A stretch of DNA of 38,260 bases from an uncultured Candidatus Pelagibacter sp. (lineage in GTDB: Bacteria > Pseudomonadota > Alphaproteobacteria > Pelagibacterales > Pelagibacteraceae): the NCBI GenBank assembly GCA_905612375.1, contig CAJQRS010000050.1:1-38260 (forward strand), written 5' to 3'. The first letter of the stretch is position 1. Every line of letters begins with the position of its first letter. The notes beneath the pieces were generated by a model, which was given only the letters and a program-made list of their open reading frames with translations, was not told where the DNA came from and did not search any database. The position numbers and the translations under genes were made by a program. Below are positions 8,631-16,427 of this stretch, piece after piece.

Positions 8631-9599
8631 ATGGCTGTATACACTAAAATAAATAGTAAAGACCTTCTATCGCTAAGTAGAGATTACAAATTAGGAAAAA
8701 TAATCAAATCTGAAGGAATTAAAAAAGGAATAGAAAATACAAACTATCTATTAAAAACAAGTAAAAAAAAATTTATTTTAACAATTTTTGAAAAAAGAGT
8801 TCAAAAAAAAGATTTACCTTTTTTTATGAACTTAATGGAAAAACTAAATCAAAAAAAAATCATTTGTCCAAAACCATTAAAGAATTTTGATGGTAAGCAC
8901 TTAAGTAAAATTCAAAATAAACCTGCGAGTATTGTGACTTTTTTAAAGGGAAAAGATAAGGCGACTCTTAGTTATAAAAATTGTTTTGATATTGGTAAAA
9001 ATATTGCAAAATTTCACAAAGCAGGAACTAAAATAAAGTTATATAGACAAAACTCTATGTCTATTAATAAATTAGGTGGTTTATTAAAAAGTATAAAATT
9101 TACGTCCAATAAAATAACTCCAAAACTAAAATCTACTCTTAATGTATGCTTAAAAGATATTAAAAATCAATGGCCAAAAAAATTACCAAGTGGAATTATT
9201 CATGGAGATTTATTTATAGATAATATCTTCTTTAATAAAAATAAATTTTCTGGATTTATTGATTTTTATTTTTCAAGCAACGATTACTTGATGTATGAGA
9301 TTGCAATTTGTATAAACGCTTTATGTTTTGATAAAAAAAGAGATTCTTTTGTAATGAATAATAAAAAAATTAAACACTTAATTGATGGATATGAAGCTAT
9401 AAGAAGTATTTCCAAAAAAGAGAAGAGCTCATTAAATATATTATGTAGAGGGGCAGCTTTAAGATACCTGCTAACTAGAATTTATGATTATTTTAATACT
9501 CCTAAAACTGCTCTAATTCAGATCAAAGAACCTAACGAATATTTTCAAAAACTAATCATCCATAACAATCTGAATACCTATAAAGATTATTATAAATAA
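8631..9599 (+). CDS. thrB: Homoserine kinase (ThrB, APH-fold type)
   Basis: Phosphorylates homoserine in threonine synthesis. The 322-residue protein belongs to the aminoglycoside phosphotransferase-like kinases. It has the catalytic loop IHGDLFIDNIFF, followed by the metal-binding FIDFYFSSND (DFG-like position). This is the ThrB form found in alphaproteobacteria, unrelated to the GHMP-type enzyme of E. coli. The start follows the ispH stop directly, and its stop overlaps the rnhA ATG by one base. The partner enzyme threonine synthase lies about 1 kb away on the opposite strand. Confidence 0.92.
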   Translation: MAVYTKINSKDLLSLSRDYKLGKIIKSEGIKKGIENTNYLLKTSKKKFILTIFEKRVQKKDLPFFMNLMEKLNQKKIICPKPLKNFDGKHLSKIQNKPASIVTFLKGKDKATLSYKNCFDIGKNIAKFHKAGTKIKLYRQNSMSINKLGGLLKSIKFTSNKITPKLKSTLNVCLKDIKNQWPKKLPSGIIHGDLFIDNIFFNKNKFSGFIDFYFSSNDYLMYEIAICINALCFDKKRDSFVMNNKKIKHLIDGYEAIRSISKKEKSSLNILCRGAALRYLLTRIYDYFNTPKTALIQIKEPNEYFQKLIIHNNLNTYKDYYK

Positions 9600-10024
9600 T
9601 GATAAAAATTTATACTGATGGTTCTTGCCTTAATAACCCTGGTAATGGAGGTTGGGCCGCTATCATCAATATTAACAATGAAATTAAAAAAATCAGTGGA
9701 AGCGTTAAAGACACAACTAATAATAAGATGGAGCTAATGGCACCAATTAAAGCGCTTCAGGAAATAAAAGAACAGCAACCTATTGAAATTTATACAGACT
9801 CCCAATATGTGAAATTAGGTATTACTGATTGGGTGCATAAATGGATTAAAAACAATTGGTTAACTTCTAAAAAGGAACCAGTAAAAAACAAAGAACTTTG
9901 GACTCAGCTTTATAAATTAAATCAATCTCATAAAATTAAATGGATATGGGTTAAGGCTCATGCTGGAAATATTCTAAATGAAGAAGTTGATTTATTAGCT
10001 AAACAAGCTGCCGAATTAAACTAA
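9599..10024 (+). CDS. rnhA: Ribonuclease HI
   Basis: Degrades the RNA strand of RNA-DNA hybrids, for example Okazaki primers and R-loops. The 141-residue product keeps all catalytic residues: D7 (IYTDGSCLNNPG), E45 (NNKMELMAP), D67 (IYTDSQYV), H121 (VKAHAGN) and D131. It also has the Trp/Lys-rich handle region (WVHKWIKNNW) found in the E. coli type. It is the last gene of the seven-gene run that starts at crtI. It ends inside the 3' end of the convergent peroxiredoxin gene (9-base overlap), so no intrinsic terminator fits between them. Confidence 0.96.
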   Translation: MIKIYTDGSCLNNPGNGGWAAIININNEIKKISGSVKDTTNNKMELMAPIKALQEIKEQQPIEIYTDSQYVKLGITDWVHKWIKNNWLTSKKEPVKNKELWTQLYKLNQSHKIKWIWVKAHAGNILNEEVDLLAKQAAELN

Positions 10025-10501
10025 ATTTAAAAAATTTTGGGCAGCCGAAACTTCACATGCACCAGCATCTTCTTCTTCTTGTAATTTAATTACTTTAAGA
10101 TTCTCTATTAACATTGTGTATCTATTTGATCTTACACCTAAGCCTCGGGCACTTTTATCAACATCGGCACCTATTGCTTTCGTAAAACTCAAAAATGGAT
10201 CTGCCATCATTAAAACTTTATCTCCAACATTTTGGCTTTTACCCCAAGCTTCCATTACAAATGGATCATTTACTGAGATACAGACTATTAAATCTACACC
10301 TTTTGCTTGGTATTTATCATGGCTATCAACGTATCCAGGTAAATGTTTAGCTGAACAAACCGAAGTATAAGCACCTGGTAAACCAAATAAAACAAGTTTC
10401 TTATTCTTAAAGAATTCTAAAGTATTTTTTTTAACTGGGCTTCCATTTTCCATAATAAAAAACTCAGAATTAGGTATGTTGTCATTTTCTTTTAATTTCA
10501 T
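10016..10501 (-). CDS. Peroxiredoxin, Prx5-like (AhpC/TSA redoxin family)
   Basis: Thiol peroxidase of 161 residues that reduces hydrogen peroxide and organic peroxides. The peroxidatic cysteine is C49 in LPGAYTSVCSAKHLPGYV, the Prx5-type active-site loop. Downstream are the family stretch VNDPFVMEAWGKSQ and a C-terminal cysteine, C148 in GACEVS, that could act as resolving residue; C74 is a third cysteine. Its ATG overlaps the thrC stop as ATGA, so the two are probably co-transcribed and coupled. The Prx-after-rnhA position, with reversed orientation here, is familiar from other alphaproteobacteria. Confidence 0.93.
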   Translation of the reverse strand: MKLKENDNIPNSEFFIMENGSPVKKNTLEFFKNKKLVLFGLPGAYTSVCSAKHLPGYVDSHDKYQAKGVDLIVCISVNDPFVMEAWGKSQNVGDKVLMMADPFLSFTKAIGADVDKSARGLGVRSNRYTMLIENLKVIKLQEEEDAGACEVSAAQNFLNLV

Positions 10502-11877
10502 TGTATTTTTTCCTTAATATATTGTTTAGTTTTACTTAGATTGTTCGCAATAATATCGTAGTTTTCTTTTTCATCCATCACATACTTTAATTCTTCAGGT
10601 AAGCTTGGTCTAGTACCAATTGATTTATCTATAGCCTCTGGAAACTTACATGGGTGTGCTGTTGCTAAAACAATATTGTTACCCTCTATATTAACTTTTT
10701 TTAAAGCTCCAAAACCTATGGCACTATGAGGATCTAATACAATGTTATGCATAGTGTGAACTTCTTTAATAATGTTCAAAACCTCATTCTCATTTATGCT
10801 TGCTGATAAAAAGTCTTTATCAATTTTTTTCATCTTATCTTCTGGGATAATATATTTACCCTCTTCTTTAATTCCACTCATAACTTTTTGTGTTTCATGA
10901 TCATCAAAGTCATTCAAATCATAAATTAATCTTTCAAAATTACTCGCAATTTGAATATCCATACTTGGTGAATTTGTTTCTAAAACTGCTTCTGCTTCAT
11001 ATTTTCCACTAGAAATTGCTCTGTGTAAAATATCATTCTGATTTGTTGCAACGATAAGTTTATTGATTGGTAAACCCATTTTTTTGGATAGGTACCCAGC
11101 ATACACATCACCAAAATTTCCCGTAGGTACTGAAAAGTTAATTGGCCTATCATCTTTAACCTGAAAATATGTATAAAAATAATAGACTGATTGTGCAATA
11201 ATTCTTGCCCAATTTATCGAGTTAACTCCAGACATATTAATTGAGTTAGAAAACTCTTTATCTGCAAACATTGATTTAACTAAGTTTTGACAATCATCAA
11301 AGTTGCCTTCTATTGCTACATTAAAGACATTTTTTTCTTTAACAGTCGACATTAGTTTTCTTTGAACTAATGAAACTTTGTTGTGTGGGTGGAGAACAAA
11401 TATATTCATATTCTTTTTCCCTTTAATCGCATCTATTGCTGCAGCACCTGTGTCTCCAGATGTTGCAACGATAACGTTTATATTTTTATTAGTTTTTTTT
11501 AAATAATATTCATAGAAATTTCCAAGCAATTGCATTGCTATATCTTTAAAAGCAAGTGTGGGGCCATGGAATAACTCTAGAAGCGTCACATCACCTACTT
11601 TAATTAAATCTACTGTGTTATCTTTTCTGAATACTGAATATGATTTATCAACAATATCTGATAATTCATTTTTTGACATAAAGTCTCCAATAAAAGGATA
11701 AATTATTTTTTTTGCTAAGTTTTGATAGCTTAAACTACTTAAGGATTTAAGTTCTCCTGTACTGTATTTTTTTATTTCACTTGGAATAAATAGACCACCA
11801 TCATCAGCTAGTCCCTTGATGAAAACTTCCTCAAAACTGTATTCTTTTGAGTTATCTCTAGTACTTATGTATTTCAT
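10498..11877 (-). CDS. thrC: Threonine synthase
   Basis: PLP enzyme converting O-phosphohomoserine to threonine. The 459-residue length fits the long ThrC class. The PLP lysine is K111 in HGPTLAFKDIAMQLLGN. The phosphate-binding stretch ATSGDTGAAAIDA and the conserved VPTGNFGDVYAGY are present. Transcription runs towards the peroxiredoxin gene, which overlaps the thrC stop by 4 bases. With thrB on the opposite strand, the two threonine genes are close but not in one operon. There is no recognisable Shine-Dalgarno before the ATG. Confidence 0.97.
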   Translation of the reverse strand: MKYISTRDNSKEYSFEEVFIKGLADDGGLFIPSEIKKYSTGELKSLSSLSYQNLAKKIIYPFIGDFMSKNELSDIVDKSYSVFRKDNTVDLIKVGDVTLLELFHGPTLAFKDIAMQLLGNFYEYYLKKTNKNINVIVATSGDTGAAAIDAIKGKKNMNIFVLHPHNKVSLVQRKLMSTVKEKNVFNVAIEGNFDDCQNLVKSMFADKEFSNSINMSGVNSINWARIIAQSVYYFYTYFQVKDDRPINFSVPTGNFGDVYAGYLSKKMGLPINKLIVATNQNDILHRAISSGKYEAEAVLETNSPSMDIQIASNFERLIYDLNDFDDHETQKVMSGIKEEGKYIIPEDKMKKIDKDFLSASINENEVLNIIKEVHTMHNIVLDPHSAIGFGALKKVNIEGNNIVLATAHPCKFPEAIDKSIGTRPSLPEELKYVMDEKENYDIIANNLSKTKQYIKEKIQ

Positions 11878-11976
11878 GTAATAATTTTTTTCTAAAATAA
11901 AAATATATTAATTGTGAAAAAATGACTAATAAAAATGAACTTACAAATACAAACTAGTTAAGAATATAATTGTACA

Positions 11977-12013
11977 TAATGACTTATTATCTTTTAACTT
12001 AATGATTTATTAT
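11977..12013. repeat. Imperfect 14-base direct repeat in the thrC/DUF1467 intergenic region
   Basis: In the 171-base gap between the divergent thrC and DUF1467 genes, TAATGACTTATTAT (11977-11990) recurs with one mismatch as TAATGATTTATTAT (12000-12013). The copies start 23 bases apart, roughly two helical turns. It could be a paired regulator site or part of a promoter for the DUF1467 gene, but in such AT-rich DNA it may be chance. Nothing else is recognisable in this gap. Confidence 0.3.
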
Positions 12014-12048
12014 ATACCATTTATTAACAAAGATATAGGGGGGGTAAA

Positions 12049-12294
12049 TTGAGTATAATTGGACTGATTACAATGTATCTAATTATTCAGTTAGTGGTAT
12101 TTTTTTCTATATTACCAATAGATGTTAATCGAAAAAGAAAATTTTTAATCCCAGCAAATGAGGTTGGAGCACCTGAAAATCCTAAAATTCTTAAAAAGGC
12201 TTTTTATTCCATTGGTATTACAACTATTATTTTCACAATAATTTGCTTATTGATAAAATATGAATATTTAGATTTAAGAAATATAATTAGTTAA
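12049..12294 (+). CDS. DUF1467 family small membrane protein
   Basis: Inner-membrane protein of 81 residues with two hydrophobic helices (about 4-22 and 53-70). Between them is a conserved loop containing FLIPANEVGAPENPKILKKAF, here quoted only as the key points PANEVGAPENP and KKAF. This resembles the alphaproteobacterial DUF1467 pattern (dPGAP..P.l..K). The function is unknown. I chose the TTG at 12049 because a run of seven G (12038-12044) sits at Shine-Dalgarno distance; the next start, ATG 12073, would remove half of the first helix. It is convergent with ctaB, 21 bases from its stop. Confidence 0.75.
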   Translation: MSIIGLITMYLIIQLVVFFSILPIDVNRKRKFLIPANEVGAPENPKILKKAFYSIGITTIIFTIICLLIKYEYLDLRNIIS

Positions 12295-12315
12295 AACAAT
12301 ACTCTGTCACAATAT

Positions 12316-13215
12316 TTAAATTAAGCTATCCATTAAAAATAATACAAATATTAAAAATAAATATAAAATTGAATAACCAAAGACTTTTTTGGCTTTCTTC
12401 AAGTCAAATTTATTTTTTTTATATTGATATAAATCAAAACAAATAAAATTATAATAAATTGTAAGGATTAATGCTGGTAACAAGTAGATTAAACCTGAAA
12501 AATTAATCCAATATGGGAAAATAATAACAGGTAACATTAATAAAGAGTAAATTAGAATGTATACCTTTGTTTTTTCTATACCATCGGTTAAAGGTAGCAT
12601 TGGAATTTTTGCTTTTTTATAATCATCAGCTTTATATAGGCTCAAAGCCCAAAAGTGTGATGGCGTCCAAAAAAAAATTATTAAAAATAAACTTAGTGGC
12701 TCTAAACTAATTGTATTAGTGGCTATAGTCCATCCTATAACTGGCGGTAATGCTCCTGCAGCTCCACCTATGACAATGTTTTGAGGCGTTTTTCTTTTTA
12801 ACCATATTGTGTAAATAAAAAGATAAAAAAATATTGTAAAAAATAACAAAGATGCTGATAAAAAATTTGTGAAATAATTTAATGCTCCAACTGAAATAAC
12901 TGACAACGATATGCCAAATGTAAGAGCTTGTTTTCTGTTAATTTTACCAGTTGGAATTGGTCTCAAACATGTTCTTGTCATGAGTGCATCTAAGTCTGAT
13001 TCGTACCACATATTTAAACATCCAGCAGCTCCTGCACCTAGGGCAACTAAAGTTATACCTATCATAGCATCAATAGTGCTTATATTCGAATTAGAGGTTA
13101 AAAGACCGACTGCACATGTAAATATAACAAGAGACATAACTCTTGGCTTCATTAGCAAATATAAAGATTTAATATAAATATTTATATTTAGTGGAGCAGT
13201 TTTTTTTATAATCAT
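12316..13215 (-). CDS. ctaB: Protoheme IX farnesyltransferase (heme O synthase)
   Basis: Transfers a farnesyl group to heme b, giving heme O, the precursor of heme A for aa3 oxidases. The 299-residue polytopic UbiA-superfamily protein has the prenyl diphosphate-binding motif NMWYESDLDALMTRT, then RPIPTGKI, and the ctaB-typical stretch WTPSHFWALSLY. In many alphaproteobacteria ctaB lies between ctaD and ctaG. Here it is the last gene after the second oxidase cluster, about 8 kb from ctaG. The 22-base gap to the preceding gene suggests co-transcription with the alternative oxidase. Heme A synthase (ctaA) is not in the window. Confidence 0.95.
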   Translation of the reverse strand: MIIKKTAPLNINIYIKSLYLLMKPRVMSLVIFTCAVGLLTSNSNISTIDAMIGITLVALGAGAAGCLNMWYESDLDALMTRTCLRPIPTGKINRKQALTFGISLSVISVGALNYFTNFLSASLLFFTIFFYLFIYTIWLKRKTPQNIVIGGAAGALPPVIGWTIATNTISLEPLSLFLIIFFWTPSHFWALSLYKADDYKKAKIPMLPLTDGIEKTKVYILIYSLLMLPVIIFPYWINFSGLIYLLPALILTIYYNFICFDLYQYKKNKFDLKKAKKVFGYSILYLFLIFVLFLMDSLI

Positions 13216-13237
13216 ATTGGATAAATCTATTCTACAC

Positions 13238-13501
13238 TTAATCTATATTTATTAAAATAAATATAAGTGATAACACCATTCCAATAATTAAAATATGATT
13301 ACCTAAATCAAAAAATCCAACTTGCTTATTTTTTTTATCAATAAATCTTCTGCTGAGAGGCAAATTGTCATACGGATTAATTTTAATTGACGCACTCTTT
13401 TCTTTTTGAGCTTCTATTCTTAATTGAGTGCCAAACCATGTTGCATAAATAAAAAGTACAAAAAATATTAACACTCCAGCAAGTACAGTATAACCCGTCA
13501 T
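13238..13501 (-). CDS. Unrecognised 87-aa membrane protein of the second oxidase cluster
   Basis: I do not recognise the family. The product has an N-terminal hydrophobic helix (about residues 4-20) and a hydrophilic basic middle of about 45 residues containing NPYDNLPLSRRFIDKK. A C-terminal helix covers about residues 66-85. I chose ATG 13501 because a strong AGGAGGG lies 6 bases upstream, inside the last codons of the subunit IV gene. An upstream in-frame ATG at 13606 would overlap subunit IV by 100 bases. It lies between subunit IV and ctaB, so it could be an accessory subunit or assembly factor of this oxidase; that is inference. Confidence 0.75.
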   Translation of the reverse strand: MTGYTVLAGVLIFFVLFIYATWFGTQLRIEAQKEKSASIKINPYDNLPLSRRFIDKKNKQVGFFDLGNHILIIGMVLSLIFILINID

Positions 13502-13506
13502 ATAAA

Positions 13507-13845
13507 TTACCCTCCTATAAAAAAATATAATAATCTTGTAAAAACAGTGTATTTTGCTTCTGCCGCCATGAGTATAATAAAACCAGCTATTGCTGTCATT
13601 GGCCACAAAAGAACATTAACTAAGGCATATCGCTCCCAATATAGATGCATAAAGAAAGCCATTATTAAACCGGCTTTAAGAAACATAAATATTAAGATTA
13701 AAGTCCACCTTAAAAACCCTTGAAATGCAAACCAGTCAACCATGTAAGAGAAAAAACTAAGCACAAATAATAACCCCCAAATCCACAGATAAATTCCTAT
13801 CTTGTGTGTTGAAGTAGACTGTTCTTTGTTTTGTATCTCATCCAT
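13507..13845 (-). CDS. Cytochrome c oxidase subunit IV-like protein (second oxidase)
   Basis: Small subunit of 112 residues with three hydrophobic helices. The middle one ends in KAGLIMAFFMHLYWER, the recognisable signature of prokaryotic COX subunit IV proteins (CyoD/CtaF/CoxP-like). These small subunits usually stabilise the CuB site or subunit III contact and do not bind cofactors. The gene follows subunit III by 8 bases. Its last codons carry the strong ribosome-binding site of the next gene, so translation of the two is probably linked. The family call is firm; the exact role is inferred. Confidence 0.85.
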   Translation of the reverse strand: MDEIQNKEQSTSTHKIGIYLWIWGLLFVLSFFSYMVDWFAFQGFLRWTLILIFMFLKAGLIMAFFMHLYWERYALVNVLLWPMTAIAGFIILMAAEAKYTVFTRLLYFFIGG

Positions 13846-13853
13846 AGTTTATT

Positions 13854-14558
13854 TTACCATAAGTAAAAAAAAGCAAATATAAATACCCATACCAAATCTA
13901 CAAAATGCCAATAGAGACCTAAAATTTCTATTGCAACATAATCTGATTTCATAGTCGTAAAAAAACCCCTTTTACCATTATCAAAATCACCTCTAAAAAC
14001 TTTTCTTGCATAAATAAATAGAAATATCACCCCAATCGATACATGTGTTCCATGAAAACCTGTGATCATAAAAAAGAAAGATCCAAATTGTTTAGCTCCA
14101 AATGGATTTTCCCATGGTCTAACACCTTCGTGTATTAATTTTGACCATTCGAATATCTGCATACCAACAAAAGTAAGGCCACCTATGGCTGTAGCTAATA
14201 TCAGCCAACCACACATTTTTCTATTTTTTTCATATCCATATTTAACTGCAAGTGCCATGGTTCCACTGCTTGTGATTAAAACAAATGTCATAATTGCAAT
14301 TAATAACAATGGAACAGGTACCCCACCTACATGTAAGGAGAAAACCTCACTTGTATTTGGCCAATCCACCACAGTAGACGTTCTTCCTTTCATGTATGAA
14401 ATTAAAAAACAGCTAAATATAAAAGTGTCACTTAATAAAAAAATCCACATCATAACTTTACCCCACTGAACACCTTTAAACGCAGTTTGATCTGACCCCA
14501 TATCATGGGACATGCCCTTAAAACCTCCAGGTAAATTGTTTAATGAATTATCTGACAT
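13854..14558 (-). CDS. Cytochrome c oxidase subunit III (second oxidase)
   Basis: Seven-helix-family subunit III of 234 residues belonging to the alternative oxidase cluster. It has the COX III patterns ITGFHGTHVSIGVIFL and EILGLYWHFVDLVWVFIF. The second of these is the C-terminal histidine/aspartate signature of the family. The N-terminus is hydrophilic (about 28 residues) and differs from the canonical subunit III at 19547. It lies 9 bases after subunit I and before the subunit IV-like gene, giving the order II-I-III-IV, which resembles the Bradyrhizobium coxMNOP cluster. Confidence 0.93.
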   Translation of the reverse strand: MSDNSLNNLPGGFKGMSHDMGSDQTAFKGVQWGKVMMWIFLLSDTFIFSCFLISYMKGRTSTVVDWPNTSEVFSLHVGGVPVPLLLIAIMTFVLITSSGTMALAVKYGYEKNRKMCGWLILATAIGGLTFVGMQIFEWSKLIHEGVRPWENPFGAKQFGSFFFMITGFHGTHVSIGVIFLFIYARKVFRGDFDNGKRGFFTTMKSDYVAIEILGLYWHFVDLVWVFIFAFFYLW

Positions 14559-14567
14559 ATAAATTGA

Positions 14568-16409
14568 TTATGTTTTTTCAACCTCCGCACTTATAACTTC
14601 ACTTGGTGGGGTTGTTTGAGTTATATAATCTTCTTTTGCTCCTGGTACATTAAAGTCATAAGGCCATCTATGAATAACTGGTAATTTTTCTCCCCAATTA
14701 CCATGAGCCGGGGGCACTTCTGGAGTTAACCACTCTAAAGAATTTGCTTTCCAGGGATTTTTCCCAGCTGGCTTTCCAATACTCAAACTTGATACTATAT
14801 TATAAATAAATATAAGCTGTGAGAAACCAACAATTAAAGCAGCCAAAGTTATAAATTCATTCAACCCTGTCGCAGAGGCTACATAAGGACTATCATACAT
14901 TTCAAAATACCTTCTTGGTACTCCAATAAAACCAAGATAGTGCATGGGAAAATAAATAGAATAAGCTCCTAAAAAAGTGAACCAGAAGTGCCACTTACCT
15001 AATTTTTCACTTAACATTCTTCCTGTAACTAAAGGAAACCAATGATAAACAGCTCCCATAATTACCATAAGCGGGGCAATACCCATCACCATATGAAAGT
15101 GTGCTATCACAAAATAAGTATCAGATAGTGGAATATCTACAGCAACGTTACCTAAAAAAATTCCAGTAATTCCCCCATTTACAAAGGTAACAATAAAGCC
15201 TAAACAAAAAAGCATCACAGTGTTCATTCTTATATTGGCTCGAAATAGTGTTATTATCCAGTTATAAACTTTTAATGCAGTTGGCACTGCAATAATGAGT
15301 GTAGTTGTTGCAAAGAAAAACCCAAACCATGGATTCATTCCACTAACATACATGTGATGAGCCCAAACAAAGAAACTTAAGCCACCAATACCAACAATAG
15401 CCCAAACCATCATTCTATATCCAAAAATATTTTTTCTAGCATGAACAGATATTAAATCTGAAACTATTCCAAAAGCAGGAAGAGCAACAATATAAACTTC
15501 AGGGTGGCCAAAAAACCAAAACAAATGCTGGAAGAGAACAGGACTTCCTCCTCCATAATCTAATACTTCTCCTGCTTGGACAATTGTTGGCATAAAGAAG
15601 CTAGTTTCAAGCATCTTATCTAAAGTCATCATAATACAACTAACCAGTAGTGCTGGAAATGCTAACATCGCTAAAGCAGTTGCTGTAAAAATTCCCCATA
15701 TTGTTAGGGGCATTCTCATTAAAGTCATTCCTCTAGTACGAGCTTGTAAAATTGTAATTATGTAATTTAATCCACCCATAGTAAATCCAATTACAAATAA
15801 AGATAAAGAAACAAGCATCAAAATAATTCCCATGTTTGAACCTGGGGTTCCTGGTAAAATTGCTTGAGGAGGATAGAGTGTCCACCCTGCTCCTGTTGGT
15901 CCACCTGGAACAAAAAAACTAGCCATCAAAACACAAACTGCAATAAAGAACATCCAAAAACTAACCATATTTACATATGGAAAAACCATATCTCTCGCAC
16001 CAACCATCAATGGAATTAAATAATTTCCAAAGCCTCCCAAAAATAATGCTGTTAAAAAATAAACTACCATTATCATTCCATGCATAGTTACAAACTGATA
16101 ATAGTGTTCAGCAGTAATGAATGGAACCAGATCTGGATAACCTAGCTGTAAACGCATTAACCATGAAAGTACTAAACCAACAATTCCTGTAAACACTGCA
16201 GTAAGAAAATATTGTACTCCAATAATTTTTGCATCCTGACAAAAAATCCACTTAGTAATAAAGCTATGACCATGATATAGATCTTGTTCTGGGAGCTCCG
16301 CAGGTCTTACGTAATCAATATCTTTTGATGGAGTGCCAGAAGTGCCAGATATGGTGTCTGAAGACTGTGCTTCAAGAGGTACATTTTTCTGGTTATATTC
16401 GTCTGACAT
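14568..16409 (-). CDS. Heme-copper oxidase subunit I (second, coxN-like)
   Basis: Catalytic subunit of a second terminal oxidase, 613 residues, longer than the canonical copy at both ends. The metal ligands are present: low-spin heme H110 and H439, CuB H302, H351 and H352, and high-spin heme H437. The tyrosine Y306 for the His-Tyr crosslink is in GHPEVYIVALPAFG. Proton-path residues of an A1-type enzyme are visible: D140 and N147 (ARDMVFPYVN), E304, and K380 (VPTALKVYNW). This points to a proton-pumping cytochrome c oxidase, not cbb3. A good Shine-Dalgarno, AAAGGAG, precedes ATG 16409. The gene is 18 bases after subunit II. Confidence 0.96.
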   Translation of the reverse strand: MSDEYNQKNVPLEAQSSDTISGTSGTPSKDIDYVRPAELPEQDLYHGHSFITKWIFCQDAKIIGVQYFLTAVFTGIVGLVLSWLMRLQLGYPDLVPFITAEHYYQFVTMHGMIMVVYFLTALFLGGFGNYLIPLMVGARDMVFPYVNMVSFWMFFIAVCVLMASFFVPGGPTGAGWTLYPPQAILPGTPGSNMGIILMLVSLSLFVIGFTMGGLNYIITILQARTRGMTLMRMPLTIWGIFTATALAMLAFPALLVSCIMMTLDKMLETSFFMPTIVQAGEVLDYGGGSPVLFQHLFWFFGHPEVYIVALPAFGIVSDLISVHARKNIFGYRMMVWAIVGIGGLSFFVWAHHMYVSGMNPWFGFFFATTTLIIAVPTALKVYNWIITLFRANIRMNTVMLFCLGFIVTFVNGGITGIFLGNVAVDIPLSDTYFVIAHFHMVMGIAPLMVIMGAVYHWFPLVTGRMLSEKLGKWHFWFTFLGAYSIYFPMHYLGFIGVPRRYFEMYDSPYVASATGLNEFITLAALIVGFSQLIFIYNIVSSLSIGKPAGKNPWKANSLEWLTPEVPPAHGNWGEKLPVIHRWPYDFNVPGAKEDYITQTTPPSEVISAEVEKT

Positions 16410-16427
16410 ATTTCTCCTTTACATTAT

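Noticed and set aside
13502-13606. Longer start for the 87-aa oxidase-cluster protein at 13606
   Set aside because: It would overlap subunit IV by 100 bases, and the strong AGGAGGG points to 13501.
14062-14469. 135-codon plus-strand frame antisense to the second subunit III
   Set aside because: The composition is that of a reverse complement of membrane-protein codons, with no motif or ribosome site.
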